Shown: positions 7,968 through 16,050, counted from the first letter of the stretch. The stretch is DNA of 37,059 bases from Azospirillum sp. B21 (GCF_008364825.1 NZ_VTTO01000025.1:1-37059), one strand, 5' to 3'. Notes: generated by a model not told the origin, from the letters alone. Numbers and translations are program-made.

Positions 7968-8855
7968 TTACGCCGGCTGGCGGCCGTCGCGGCCCTTGGC
8001 CTGCGACGACAGGGTGGTGGCGACCTCGACCTCCGCCAGACTTGGCTGGATGTCGGTGTAGAGCACCTTGCGGGCATATTCGGCGCAGACCTGCGGCGGG
8101 CTGCCGCGCAGGTAGGCGCAGAGCGCCGCCTTGATGCAGAAATACATGTTCAGTTCCGATTCACGGCGCTGGCGGGCGGCGCTGGCGATCGGGCCGACCA
8201 TGCCGTAGGACAGCAGCACGCCCAGGAAGGTGCCGGTCAGAGCACCGCCGATCATCCGGCCCAGCACCTCCGGCGCTTCGCTGATCGCGCCCATGGCGTT
8301 GATGACGCCCAGCACCGCGGCGACGATGCCCAGCGCCGGCAGGGCGTCCGCGAGGTTCTGCAACGCCTTCGGCACTTGGTTCAGCTCGCGGCCCAGCGTG
8401 TCCAGCTCCTCCGTCATCAGCGATTCGAGATCGTGCGGGTTGTCCTGCCCCAGGGCGATCAGGCGCAGATAATCGCAGAGGAATGTCATGCAGCGCTCAT
8501 AACGCAGGACATTGGGATACTGGGTGAACAGCGGGCTTTCGGTGGGCTTGTCGATGTCGGCCTCGATCTGCGACATGCCCTTGGACTTGGCGACGCGCAG
8601 CAGGCCGTAGACCAGCGCGATCATGTCGAGATAGTCGTTCTTGGGGGTGCTCCGGCCGCGGGCGATGGCGCCGACGGCGCGCAGCGTGTCGCGCAGGACC
8701 GCCGGGCTGTTGGCGATGGCGAAGCCGCCGATCCCGGCGCCGACGATGATGACGATCTCGACCGGCTGCCACAGCACGGCCATCCGCCCGCCCATCGCAT
8801 AGAATCCGCCCAGCACGCTGGCGAACACCGCGATCAACCCGAACATCAAGCGCAT
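7968..8855 (-). CDS. motA: flagellar stator protein MotA
   Basis: MotA is the four-helix stator subunit that pushes on FliG. The 295-residue protein has membrane segments near the N-terminus (LMFGLIAVFASVLGGFYAMGG, VEIVIIVGAGIGGFAI) and near residues 175-225 (ALGIVAAVLGVINAMG, GTFLGVLLSYGMVGPIA). The cytoplasmic loop contains the conserved RCMTFLCDYLRL stretch, and the channel prolines are visible in ALPALGI and VGPIA. The start at 8855 has GGAGAAGAG just upstream. An in-frame extension upstream would run through the palindromic repeat and is not credible. The leader between the promoter (9014-9045) and the ATG holds a 25-bp inverted repeat. Confidence 0.95.
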   Translation of the reverse strand: MRLMFGLIAVFASVLGGFYAMGGRMAVLWQPVEIVIIVGAGIGGFAIANSPAVLRDTLRAVGAIARGRSTPKNDYLDMIALVYGLLRVAKSKGMSQIEADIDKPTESPLFTQYPNVLRYERCMTFLCDYLRLIALGQDNPHDLESLMTEELDTLGRELNQVPKALQNLADALPALGIVAAVLGVINAMGAISEAPEVLGRMIGGALTGTFLGVLLSYGMVGPIASAARQRRESELNMYFCIKAALCAYLRGSPPQVCAEYARKVLYTDIQPSLAEVEVATTLSSQAKGRDGRQPA

Positions 8856-8895
8856 GGTTCTCTTCTCCGGAAGTGCACAGGCCGTCGCGACGGAT

Positions 8896-9004
8896 GTTGC
8901 CCCCTCCCTAACCCTCCCCCGCCTTTGGCGGTGGAGGGGACTGCCGCTGCTTCGCATAAGGCACCCTCTCCCGCATAGCGGGGGAGGGTTGGGGAGGGGG
9001 CAAC
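8896..9004. repeat. long composite inverted repeat in the motA leader
   Basis: GTTGCCCCCTCCCTAACCCT at 8896 and its complement ending at 9004 form 25-bp arms with one mismatch. Inside are two smaller palindromes (CCCCCGCC...GGCGGTGGAGG and CCCTCTCCCGC...GCGGGGGAGGG). The same GCCCCCTCCCTAACCCTCCCCCGC unit recurs at 23533-23660 and begins again at the right edge of the window. It is a REP/BIME-like element that would form a large hairpin in the motA mRNA leader. Confidence 0.85.
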
Positions 9005-9013
9005 GCGCCGACG

Positions 9014-9045
9014 ACGCTACAGGCCGCCGTTTAAAGCGGCTTTAC
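9014..9045 (-). promoter_or_regulatory. CtrA-box-like promoter of motAB
   Basis: On the minus strand GTAAAGCCGCTTTAAAC (9045-9029) contains GTAA-N7-TTAA, followed by nine bases and TAGCGT (9019-9014). It lies between the TPR-like gene and motA and gives motAB its own promoter candidate. Spacing is identical to the flgE, flagellin and flgB elements. Confidence 0.55.
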
Positions 9046-9062
9046 GGATCCCGGCATGGGCA

Positions 9063-11540
9063 TCAGGGCTTGCCGCGCCAGTCGCGCGACAGCCGGTCGA
9101 GCGCGGCGGCGGCGGCGAGGTCGCGCTCGACCGACTCGGCGCGCAAAGGGCCGTCGGGGGGCGGCGGGGCCAGCGCGTCGAGCAGTCCGGCCCAGCGGGT
9201 GCCGGCCAGCCGGCCGCGCTGCTGGTCGTCGAGACCGCGCAAGGCATCGCCGTCGCCGGCCAGATAGGCCGACAAACCCTGCAGGGCGACATCCTCCGCC
9301 GTCGGCTCGGCGCCGGTCGCGGCCAGTTCGGCGAAGGCCTTGCGGGCGGCTGACCACTCGCCGGCGGCGAACAGCCCCTGGGCGCGCAGCCGCACCGCCT
9401 CCGCCCCGCTCAGTCCGCGCAACGCGTCGAGCGCCCGCACGGTATCGCCGTCGCCGAGCAGCGCGTCGGCACGCAGCAGTGCGCGGCGTTCGGCCAGGGC
9501 GGGCTCCAGCGTCGGGCTGCCGGTGCTGGCCAGCACGTCCAGCGCCTCTGCCTCCCGTCCGCTGTCGATCAGGGCGCGGGCGAGGGTGGCGCCCAGCTCC
9601 GCCCGCTGGAGGCCACTGGCGGTCTCGGTCAGCGCGTGCAGGATGCGGGTGGCTTCCAGCGTGTAGCCGTCGCGCAGCAGCAGTGCGGCGAGGCGCTGGC
9701 GCAGCCCGCCATTCGGCCGGTCGGCCAGTGCGACCAGCCGGCCGTGCCGGGCCTGCAGCGCCAGCGCGTAGAGCCCGCCCGGCGGCGAGCGGTCGAGGCG
9801 GTCGAGCACGGCGGCCAGCAGATCGCGCCCGGCCGCCAGGGCATCGCGCCCGCGTGCCGTGGCGCCGAAGCGGCGGCCCAGCAGTCCGAAGATGTCGAGC
9901 GCCGCATCGGTCTTGCCGCTGCGGGCATAGGCGCTGCCGAGGGCGGCCAGCGCGTCGGTCTCGATCTCGTCGCCGCGCCAAGCGAAGCGCAGGGCCTCCA
10001 GCGCGGCGATGGCTCCGTCCTCGTCCAGCCGGCCCAGGCTGCGGCGCAGCTCGATGGCGCGCACCTCGGCCATGCTGGCGAAGGGACCGCGGCGCAGACC
10101 GGCGGCGGCGTCGTAGCGGTCGAGCGCGGCGTCGGGAGTCGCCTTCAGTTCCGCCAGCCGGCCGCGGAAATAATCGAGCCGCCCGTCGGCCATGCCCTTG
10201 GAATCGACGGTGATCATTCCCAGCACGATCAGGTTCAGGGCGGCGCTGTCCCCGGCCTCGTCCGACGCGGCGGCGAGCGTGGTCAGCAGGCGGCTCCGCA
10301 GGTCGGCCGGATAGTCGAGCAGACGGCGCAGGGCGATCGGCAGCCCCTCCTTCGCCGCGGCCCAGCGGTCTGGGGCCAGAGCGACGCTGCGCCAGACATT
10401 GTGGTCGGCCATGACGCCGGCCGGCAGCTGGACGAACAGATTGTCGTCCGGCGCGCCCTCGCGGTCGAGCGCGCGGAAGGCGTCGCCGAGGATGCGCAGG
10501 GTATAGCGTTGGTCGGGCGCCGGCGACAGGCTGGCCGCCGCCTCCAGCGCCGCGCGCCCTTCCTCATCCATGGCGCGGGCGAGCAGGAAGCGGACCAGCG
10601 CGATCTGCGCATCGACCTGTGCCCGGCCCTGCGCCGCGCCGACCGCGCGCTGCAACGCCTCGCGCGTGCGGTTGAAGTCGTCGCCGGCCCAGGCGGCGAG
10701 GTCCATCGCACCGATGGGCGGCGGGGCGGGGGGCCTGGGCGGTTCGGCCGCCTGCGGGGCGGGTTTCGAACTGCGGTCCGGCATGCGCTCCAACTGGCGC
10801 AGCGTGTCTTCGATGCTGGAGCGGACCTCGCCTTCCAGGCTGGCGGATTCTCGTAGTTCCGAACCCGGAAGTCTCCCCCTCTCCCCCCCGGGGTGAGGGT
10901 CGGGGTGAGGGGGATGCATCGCATGGCTATCCCGAGAATCCTCGCCGGGCTCCCCCCTCACCCTAACCCTCTCCCCGGGGGGGAGAGGGGATTCCGCCGG
11001 GTTCGAGAGATCGATTGGCGCCGCGTTAGCAGTGCCGATGGGGTTCAGCGCTTCAACGACCTCCGCAACACCGATGGTGCCAACCTGCGGCCCCGCGGCA
11101 ACCACCGCCTCCGGCGTCACCTTCACCGCCCCGCCCTCCGGCGCACCCGGCTTGACACCCGGCACCGGCGGGCCGCCGACATCGACGATCAGCATCCGGC
11201 GCTCGATCAGGCTGGCGACCCGTGCGCCGCAGGGGATCGCCGCGGTCAGGCTGCGCCCGCCGTCGGCGGTCACGAAGTCCGACAGGCGGCGGGAGAAGCT
11301 GTCGCGCAGGCTGGCGAGCGGCCAGCGCACCGGATCGGGCGTGCCGATGCGCAGTACGCAGCCGTCGACGACCGCCACCGGCTCCAGCCCTTTGGGCATG
11401 GTCAGCACCAGCCGCGAATAGTCGCCATGGTCGCCCAGTTGCGCGCGGACCGACGCGGCCTGTGCCGGACCGGACACCGCCAGCAGGGCAAGGACCAGCG
11501 TCGAACCAAGGACCGATGCGTTATCCGGGCGCCGTTTCAT
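9063..11540 (-). CDS. secreted TPR-like protein upstream of motAB
   Basis: This 825-residue protein has a signal peptide (GSTLVLALLAVSGPAQAAS, residues 11-30). A beta-rich N-domain follows (YSRLVLTMPKGLEPVAVVDG...LIVDVGG, about 31-123) that resembles AMIN-type domains. Next come a low-complexity linker and a long Ala/Leu/Arg-rich helical region from about residue 255 to the end, with TPR-like pairs (GRAALEAAASLSP, AYARSGKTDAALDIFGLLGRRFG, REAEALDVLA). I chose ATG 11540 over TTG 11576 because it starts directly at the signal peptide. Residues about 183-225 are encoded by two facing palindromic repeats and look like an inserted element. It is transcribed into motA, so a periplasmic role in stator function, comparable in position to rhizobial MotC, is plausible but unproven. 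Confidence 0.8.
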   Translation of the reverse strand: MKRRPDNASVLGSTLVLALLAVSGPAQAASVRAQLGDHGDYSRLVLTMPKGLEPVAVVDGCVLRIGTPDPVRWPLASLRDSFSRRLSDFVTADGGRSLTAAIPCGARVASLIERRMLIVDVGGPPVPGVKPGAPEGGAVKVTPEAVVAAGPQVGTIGVAEVVEALNPIGTANAAPIDLSNPAESPLPPGERVRVRGEPGEDSRDSHAMHPPHPDPHPGGERGRLPGSELRESASLEGEVRSSIEDTLRQLERMPDRSSKPAPQAAEPPRPPAPPPIGAMDLAAWAGDDFNRTREALQRAVGAAQGRAQVDAQIALVRFLLARAMDEEGRAALEAAASLSPAPDQRYTLRILGDAFRALDREGAPDDNLFVQLPAGVMADHNVWRSVALAPDRWAAAKEGLPIALRRLLDYPADLRSRLLTTLAAASDEAGDSAALNLIVLGMITVDSKGMADGRLDYFRGRLAELKATPDAALDRYDAAAGLRRGPFASMAEVRAIELRRSLGRLDEDGAIAALEALRFAWRGDEIETDALAALGSAYARSGKTDAALDIFGLLGRRFGATARGRDALAAGRDLLAAVLDRLDRSPPGGLYALALQARHGRLVALADRPNGGLRQRLAALLLRDGYTLEATRILHALTETASGLQRAELGATLARALIDSGREAEALDVLASTGSPTLEPALAERRALLRADALLGDGDTVRALDALRGLSGAEAVRLRAQGLFAAGEWSAARKAFAELAATGAEPTAEDVALQGLSAYLAGDGDALRGLDDQQRGRLAGTRWAGLLDALAPPPPDGPLRAESVERDLAAAAALDRLSRDWRGKP
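10873..10991. repeat. palindromic repeat pair inside a coding sequence
   Basis: Two facing copies of a roughly 40-base unit (CCCCTCTCCCCCCCGGGG followed by a GAGGGTYRGGGTGAGGGGG tail), at 10873-10914 and 10952-10991, form a long imperfect inverted repeat. The unit also occurs between genes at 33602-33741. Here it lies in frame within the TPR-like gene and encodes the ESPLPPGERVRVRG and HPDPHPGGERGRLPG stretches. Confidence 0.85.
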
Positions 11541-11619
11541 CACAGTCGTCTCGCATTTTATCGAAATGATCGCCAAACCTTACCCAAGACCGGAAAGGTG
11601 CCGGCCCGGACGGTCCAGG

Positions 11620-11653
11620 TTGAAACCCGGCTTTAAACTGCATCGTCCAGATT
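11620..11653 (+). promoter_or_regulatory. CtrA-box-like promoter of flgF operon
   Basis: TTGAAACCCGGCTTTAAAC (11620-11638) has the same palindromic core as the flgB element (18 to 19 bases, differing mainly at third and seventh positions). Nine bases later comes CAGATT (11648-11653), a weaker match to the hexamer seen elsewhere; CATCGT at 11641 is closer. It sits 32 bases before flgF and in the divergent gap to the TPR-like gene. Confidence 0.5.
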
Positions 11654-11684
11654 AAGGCGGAGTTCAAAACCGGAGTGTTCGGCG

Positions 11685-12416
11685 ATGGAGAACCAGCTTT
11701 ACATCGGACTGTCGCGCCAGATGGCGCTGCGGCGGCAGCTGGACGTCGTGGCGAACAATGTCGCCAACATGAATACCGCCGGCTTCCGCGGCGAGCGCAC
11801 TCTGTTCGAGGCGGCGATGGAGGCCGGCGGGCGCAAGCCGACCGACCGCATCGCCTTCACCATCGACCGGTCCACCTACACCGACCTGCGCGCCGGCGCC
11901 TTCACCGAGACCGGCAACCCCTATGACGTGGCGCTGGACGGCGACGGCTTCCTCTCCGTGCAGTCGCCGGACGGCGTGCGCTACACCCGCGACGGCCGGC
12001 TGCGCCGCGATGCCGACGGCACGCTGGTCGGCACCAACGGCTATCCCGTGCTGGACGACGGCCGCCGCCCCATCGTCATCCCGTCGGACAGCAGCGTCAT
12101 CAGCATCGGGTCGGACGGGCTGCTGTCGGCAGACGGCAACGTGATCGCCCGCATCGCCGTGTCGCGCTTCGACAATCCGCAGATGCTGAAGCAGACAGGC
12201 GACCTGCTGTTCGAGCCGGCAGACGGCATGGAGGCGCGTCCCGCCCCCGATACCCGTCTGGTGGAGGGCAAGGTCGAACGGTCCAACGTGCAGGGCATCG
12301 TCGAGATCGGCCGCATGATGGACCTGACCCGCGATTATCAGGCGGTGACCAAGATGGTGGACGACGGGCAGGACCTGTTGCGCTCCGCCATCAACCGCCT
12401 CGGCAAATCCTCTTAA
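11685..12416 (+). CDS. flgF: flagellar proximal rod protein FlgF
   Basis: FlgF is a proximal rod subunit in the periplasm. The 243-residue protein opens with MENQLYIGLSRQMALRRQLDVVANNVANMNTAGFRGERTLF, which carries the rod signature. The middle NPYDVALDGDGFLSVQSPDGVRYTRDGRL is the FlgE/F/G domain, and the C-terminal helix is VERSNVQGIVEIGRMMDLTRDYQAVTKMVDDGQDLLRSAINRLG. A GGAG nine bases upstream supports this ATG. It is first in flgF-flgG-flgA-flgH-fliL-like, 21 bases before flgG, the usual alphaproteobacterial order. Confidence 0.95.
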   Translation: MENQLYIGLSRQMALRRQLDVVANNVANMNTAGFRGERTLFEAAMEAGGRKPTDRIAFTIDRSTYTDLRAGAFTETGNPYDVALDGDGFLSVQSPDGVRYTRDGRLRRDADGTLVGTNGYPVLDDGRRPIVIPSDSSVISIGSDGLLSADGNVIARIAVSRFDNPQMLKQTGDLLFEPADGMEARPAPDTRLVEGKVERSNVQGIVEIGRMMDLTRDYQAVTKMVDDGQDLLRSAINRLGKSS

Positions 12417-12437
12417 TCTCCGAAGGAGAGTCCGTCC

Positions 12438-13223
12438 ATGCGCGTGCTCAGCATCGCGTCCACCGGCATGATGGCCCAGCAGATGAACGTCGAGGTCATC
12501 TCCAACAACATCGCCAACATCAACACCACGGCGTTCAAGCGCTCGCGCGCCGAATTCCAGGACCTGATGTATCAGGCGGAGCGCCGGCAGGGCAGCCAGT
12601 CGACCGATTCGGGCACCATCGTGCCGACCGGCGTCGAGGTGGGGCTGGGCGTGCGGCCGACCTCGGTCAACCGCATCAACACCACCGGCAACCTGACCTC
12701 CACCGGCAACGAGCTGGATCTGGCGATCGAGGGGCGCGGCTACTTCAACGTGACCCAACCCGGCGGCGAGACCGTCTACACCCGCGCCGGCAGCTTCAAG
12801 CTGTCGCCGGAGGGCACCATCGTCACCGCCGACGGCTTCACCGTCGCCCCCGGCATCACCGTGCCGCAGGGCACGCGCGAGGTGGTGATCAACCGCTCCG
12901 GCGAGGTGCTGGCCTATGTCGACGGCCAGAACCAGCCGGTCAACCAGGGCCAGTTGGCAATGACGGTGTTCGTCAACGACTCCGGCCTGGAAGCGTTGGG
13001 AGACAACCTGTTCCGCGCCACCCCGGCGTCGGGCGAGCCGCAGGACGGGCTGGCCGGTCAGGCCGGCTTCGGCACCATCCGCCAGAAGTACCTGGAATCC
13101 TCCAACGTCAACGTCGTGCAGGAGATCACCGAACTGATCTCGGCCCAGCGCGCCTACGAGATGAACGCCAAGGTGATCGAGGCCGGCGACCAGATGGCCT
13201 CCACCATGACCAACATGCGGTGA
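12438..13223 (+). CDS. flgG: flagellar distal rod protein FlgG
   Basis: FlgG forms the distal rod that crosses the P- and L-rings. At 261 residues it has the typical family length. The start MRVLSIASTGMMAQQMNVEVISNNIANINTTAFKRSRAEFQDLMYQ is diagnostic, as are the middle ELDLAIEGRGYFNV and the end YLESSNVNVVQEITELISAQRAYEMNAKVIEAGDQMASTMTNMR. AAGGAG lies just upstream of the ATG. Its stop overlaps the GTG start of flgA (GTGA), suggesting coupled translation. Confidence 0.97.
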   Translation: MRVLSIASTGMMAQQMNVEVISNNIANINTTAFKRSRAEFQDLMYQAERRQGSQSTDSGTIVPTGVEVGLGVRPTSVNRINTTGNLTSTGNELDLAIEGRGYFNVTQPGGETVYTRAGSFKLSPEGTIVTADGFTVAPGITVPQGTREVVINRSGEVLAYVDGQNQPVNQGQLAMTVFVNDSGLEALGDNLFRATPASGEPQDGLAGQAGFGTIRQKYLESSNVNVVQEITELISAQRAYEMNAKVIEAGDQMASTMTNMR

Positions 13224-13924
13224 CGACCGTGCTGCGATCCTTCCGCCGGCCCCTTGCCGTTCTGCTGTTTGGGACCGTCCTGGCGCTGCCGTTGCATGCC
13301 GCCGCGGGACCGGTCGAGACCCGGCTGGCGGAGGAGCTTCTGGCCTCGCTCGGCCCGTCGGTGCCGGCCGACGCGCAGGTGGCGGTCACCCTCGGCCGGC
13401 CGTTCGACGGCAGGCTGGACGCCGTGCGCGACATCAACCTCGATCCCCGCACCGGGACCTTCCAGGCCCGTATCCTCAGCGACGGCCGGATCGTGGAGTT
13501 GAACGGCAGGGCCGAGGTCGAGGTGGCGATGCCGGTTCCGGTCCGCCGCATCCGGCCCGGCGAGATCATCGAGGCGGCCGACCTGACCACCGTCCGCCTG
13601 TCGCTGGACCGCGCCGGCTCGGGATTCATCTCGTCGGTCGATGCGCTGATCGGACTGTCGCCGCGCCGCCAGATGCCGGCCGGACGGCTGATCCAGGTCG
13701 GATCGGTGGGGGCGCCCATCGTCGTCCAGCGCAACCGGCCGGTGACGCTGGTCTACGAGGACGGAGCCCTGGTTCTGGCGGCGCGCGGCCGCGCCCTGCA
13801 GGAGGGCGGCGTCGGCGACATCGTCCGCGTCATGAACATCGCCAGCAGCACCATCGTCACCGGGACCGTCACCGGCGCGGAAACCGTTTCGGTGAACGGC
13901 CCGCGCATTCCTCAGCGACCTTGA
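13220..13924 (+). CDS. flgA: flagellar P-ring assembly chaperone FlgA
   Basis: FlgA is a periplasmic chaperone for FlgI polymerisation. The 234-residue protein begins at GTG overlapping the flgG stop and carries a signal peptide (RRPLAVLLFGTVLALPLHAAAG). The C-terminal half is the SAF/FlgA domain: VPVRRIRPGEIIEAADLTTVRL, then GLSPRRQMPAGRLIQVGSV, then VVQRNRPVTLVYEDGALVLAARGRALQEGGVGDIVRVMN. A second GTG at 13229 would only shorten the signal peptide by three residues. It lies between flgG and flgH, the order used in Caulobacter-type clusters. Confidence 0.93.
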   Translation: MTTVLRSFRRPLAVLLFGTVLALPLHAAAGPVETRLAEELLASLGPSVPADAQVAVTLGRPFDGRLDAVRDINLDPRTGTFQARILSDGRIVELNGRAEVEVAMPVPVRRIRPGEIIEAADLTTVRLSLDRAGSGFISSVDALIGLSPRRQMPAGRLIQVGSVGAPIVVQRNRPVTLVYEDGALVLAARGRALQEGGVGDIVRVMNIASSTIVTGTVTGAETVSVNGPRIPQRP

Positions 13925-13971
13925 ACATGGGCCGCGCGGCCCTGATCGACCCACAAAAGGGAGCTTCCGTC

Positions 13972-14703
13972 ATGCGCACCGCGCTCGTCCCCATCCTGCT
14001 GCTCTCGGTTGCGACCGGCGGCTGCGCGCGGCTGTCCGACATCGGCAGCGCTCCCACCCTGTCGGAGATCTCCAATCCGGCGATGCAGCCGGAGGCGCGC
14101 GTGATCTCGCTGCCGATGCCGCAGCCGACGACGGCCGAGCAGATCCCCAGCTCCCTGTGGCGCACCGGATCGCGCGACTTCTTCCGCGACCCGCGCGCCA
14201 AGGCGGTGGGCGACCTGCTGACCGTCGTCATCGACATCTCCGATCAGGCGCAGCTGCGCAACAGCACCCAGCGCGGACGCACCAACAACGAGAAGGCCGG
14301 TCTGCCCAACTTCTTCGGGCTGGAAAGCCGCCTTCCCGCCATCCTGCCCGACGCGGTCGACCCGTCGAGCCTCGTCGATCTCGACAGCTCCAGCACGTCG
14401 AGCGGCAACGGCACCATCCAGCGCAACGAGCGGATCGCCATGCGCGTCGCCGCCGTGGTGACGCAGGTGCTGCCCAACGGCAATTTCGTGATCGCCGGCC
14501 GGCAGGAGGTGCGGGTGAACTACGAACTGCGCGAGATGCGCATCGCCGGCGTCATCCGTCCCGAAGACATCAGCAACGCCAACACCATCGAATACGACAA
14601 GATCGCCGAGGCGCGCATCACCTATGGCGGCCGGGGCCAGATCACCGACGTGCAGCAGCCGCGCTACGGCCAGCAGGTGCTGGACGTGATCCTGCCCTTC
14701 TGA
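13972..14703 (+). CDS. flgH: flagellar L-ring lipoprotein FlgH
   Basis: FlgH forms the outer-membrane L-ring. The 243-residue product starts at MRTALVPILLL and has a lipobox-like VATGGC, so Cys18 is the likely lipidated residue; the -3 position is atypical. Family motifs are SLWRTGSRDFFRDPRAKAVGDLLTVVIDISDQAQ, the Ser-rich SSSTSSGNGTIQRNERIAMRVAAVVTQVLPNGNFVIAGRQEVRVNYELREMRIAGVIRPEDI and the end YGGRGQITDVQQPRYGQQVLDVILPF. GGGAG at about 13960 supports this ATG; a start at 13921 would bury the signal peptide behind 17 residues. Confidence 0.96.
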   Translation: MRTALVPILLLSVATGGCARLSDIGSAPTLSEISNPAMQPEARVISLPMPQPTTAEQIPSSLWRTGSRDFFRDPRAKAVGDLLTVVIDISDQAQLRNSTQRGRTNNEKAGLPNFFGLESRLPAILPDAVDPSSLVDLDSSSTSSGNGTIQRNERIAMRVAAVVTQVLPNGNFVIAGRQEVRVNYELREMRIAGVIRPEDISNANTIEYDKIAEARITYGGRGQITDVQQPRYGQQVLDVILPF

Positions 14704-14731
14704 CATCCGGCTTCACTGGGGAATCCGCACC

Positions 14732-15202
14732 ATGAAAGCCGTCCTGCTGTTCGCCGTGGCCGCCGCGCTCGCCTTTGCCGGCGGCTACGGCTTCGGCCGT
14801 CTCAAAGCCCCACAGGACACCGCGGCCACCGGCTGGCCCGATGCCGGGGCGTCCGTTGCCGGCGGCCCGTACTATGTCGAGGCCGGGCAGCTGGTCGTGC
14901 CGATGCTGGAGCGCGGCCGCACCATCGCCTTCATCCTGACCCAGGTGACGCTGGAGGCGTCCAGTGCCGACGATGCGCTGCTGGTGCGCCGCCGCCTGCC
15001 GCATGCGCGCAGCGCCATGCTCGAGGCCCTGTTCGACCTCGCCGGCCATGGCCGCTTCAACGGCCCGGCGGTCGATCCGCAAGGCGTTGCGACCGCTCTG
15101 CTTGCCGGTGCCAACGGCACCCTGACCAGCCGCGAGAGCACCCAGCCGGTCCGTGCGGTGCTGATCGACCGCCTGCTGCGCCAGGACAATACAAGACTGT
15201 GA
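14732..15202 (+). CDS. membrane-anchored FliL-like protein
   Basis: The 156-residue protein has one N-terminal membrane segment (VLLFAVAAALAFAGGYGFG) and a periplasmic domain patterned like FliL. A strand after the anchor (YYVEAGQLVVPM) leads to a longer strand (AFILTQVTLEA), then LLVRRRLPHARSAMLEALFDL, which resembles the FliL helix, and a final VRAVLIDRLLRQ corresponding to the last strand and helix. FliL modulates stators and ring stability at the basal body. Sequence identity to the canonical FliL at 20016-20558 is low by eye, so this is a distant paralogue at best. It follows flgH after 28 bases and ends the operon. Confidence 0.55.
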   Translation: MKAVLLFAVAAALAFAGGYGFGRLKAPQDTAATGWPDAGASVAGGPYYVEAGQLVVPMLERGRTIAFILTQVTLEASSADDALLVRRRLPHARSAMLEALFDLAGHGRFNGPAVDPQGVATALLAGANGTLTSRESTQPVRAVLIDRLLRQDNTRL

Positions 15203-15215
15203 GGACCGGAGAGAC

Positions 15216-15372
15216 ACCCTCTCCCGCCCCGGGAGAGGGAAGGGGCCCATGCGCAGCATGGGAAGGGTGAGGGGGAGTGCAAGGAACCATGCGCTTCCGG
15301 TTCCTTGGATCACCCCTCACCCTCCCCACGCTTTCGGCGCGGGTCCCCTCCCTCTCCCGGGGCGGGAGAGGG
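15216..15372. repeat. palindromic repeat pair between convergent operons
   Basis: CCCTCTCCCGCCCCGGGAGAGGG at the left and CCCTCTCCCGGGGCGGGAGAGGG at the right are each palindromes and are also complementary to each other. Inner arms (GGGTGAGGGG and CCCCTCACCC) extend the pairing. The element fills the gap between the FliL-like gene and the stop of flgD, and on both strands it could act as a bidirectional terminator or mRNA stabiliser. A T-run (GCGTTTTCG) follows on the plus strand. Confidence 0.8.
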
Positions 15373-15381
15373 CGTTTTCGC

Positions 15382-16050
15382 TCACGACGCCGACAGCACC
15401 GCTCCCGAATCCACCGTGGCGCCGTTCTTCAGCACGAACTTCGTGGCGCCGTCGACGCTGCGCACCTCGGCCACCGTGTCGGTGACGACGGTGGCGGTGT
15501 TCAACGCCTTGCCGTCCTTGTCCTTTGCCGTCACCCGCAACGTGTAGAGGCCATCCGGGGCGGTGCCGCCGCCGGCGGTCTTGCCGGTCCAGCTGAAGAC
15601 CTGACGGCCGGTCTGCAAGGCGCCGGGGGCGCTGTGGACGACGTTGCCGGCGCTGTTCAGCACCTCCAGCTTCACGGAAGCCGGCTGGCCGTCCACCGTG
15701 TAGGCGGCCTCCGCCTTGCCGCCGGTCAGCGACAGCTGGTTCGACTCGACCTCCACCTTGCGGCCGAGCAGGGCCATGTCCATCCGCATGCCGCTGCTCT
15801 TCAGCGTGTCCAGAACCTTGCCGAGCGTGTCGTTGGAGCGCATCGACTGCTCCACCGTCGACAGCTGCGCCAGCTGGGTCATGAACTGCGAGGCGTCCAT
15901 CGGCGCCAGCGGGTCCTGGTTGCGCAGCTGCGCGGTCAGCAGCTTGAGGAAGGATTCGTAATCGACCGTGGCCTTCTTCGCCTCCTCGGCGGAGGCAGCG
16001 GCGGACTTCGCGATCGCGGTGGTGACGCTGGCGCTGGGGGTGGTGCTCAT
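15382..16050 (-). CDS. flgD: flagellar hook-capping protein FlgD
   Basis: FlgD is the scaffold cap for hook assembly. The 222-residue protein carries the N-terminal signature VDYESFLKLLTAQLRNQDPLAPMDASQFMTQLAQLSTVEQSMRSN. The C-terminal FlgD Ig-like and Tudor-like region follows (VKLEVLNSAGNVVHSAPGALQTGRQVFSWTGKTAGGGTAPDGLYTLRVTAKDKDG). It is last in the fliL-fliM-unknown-motE-fliK-flgD operon, 20 bases after fliK. That pairing is functional: FliK measures the hook that FlgD helps to build. Confidence 0.95.
   Translation of the reverse strand: MSTTPSASVTTAIAKSAAASAEEAKKATVDYESFLKLLTAQLRNQDPLAPMDASQFMTQLAQLSTVEQSMRSNDTLGKVLDTLKSSGMRMDMALLGRKVEVESNQLSLTGGKAEAAYTVDGQPASVKLEVLNSAGNVVHSAPGALQTGRQVFSWTGKTAGGGTAPDGLYTLRVTAKDKDGKALNTATVVTDTVAEVRSVDGATKFVLKNGATVDSGAVLSAS

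Noticed and set aside
8856..8957. N-terminal extension of motA
   Set aside because: It would translate the palindromic repeat and an Arg/Ser-rich stretch. ATG 8855 has a good ribosome site and gives the normal MotA start.
8896..9004. CRISPR array
   Set aside because: The repeats are facing palindromes, not evenly spaced direct repeats, and there are no cas genes.
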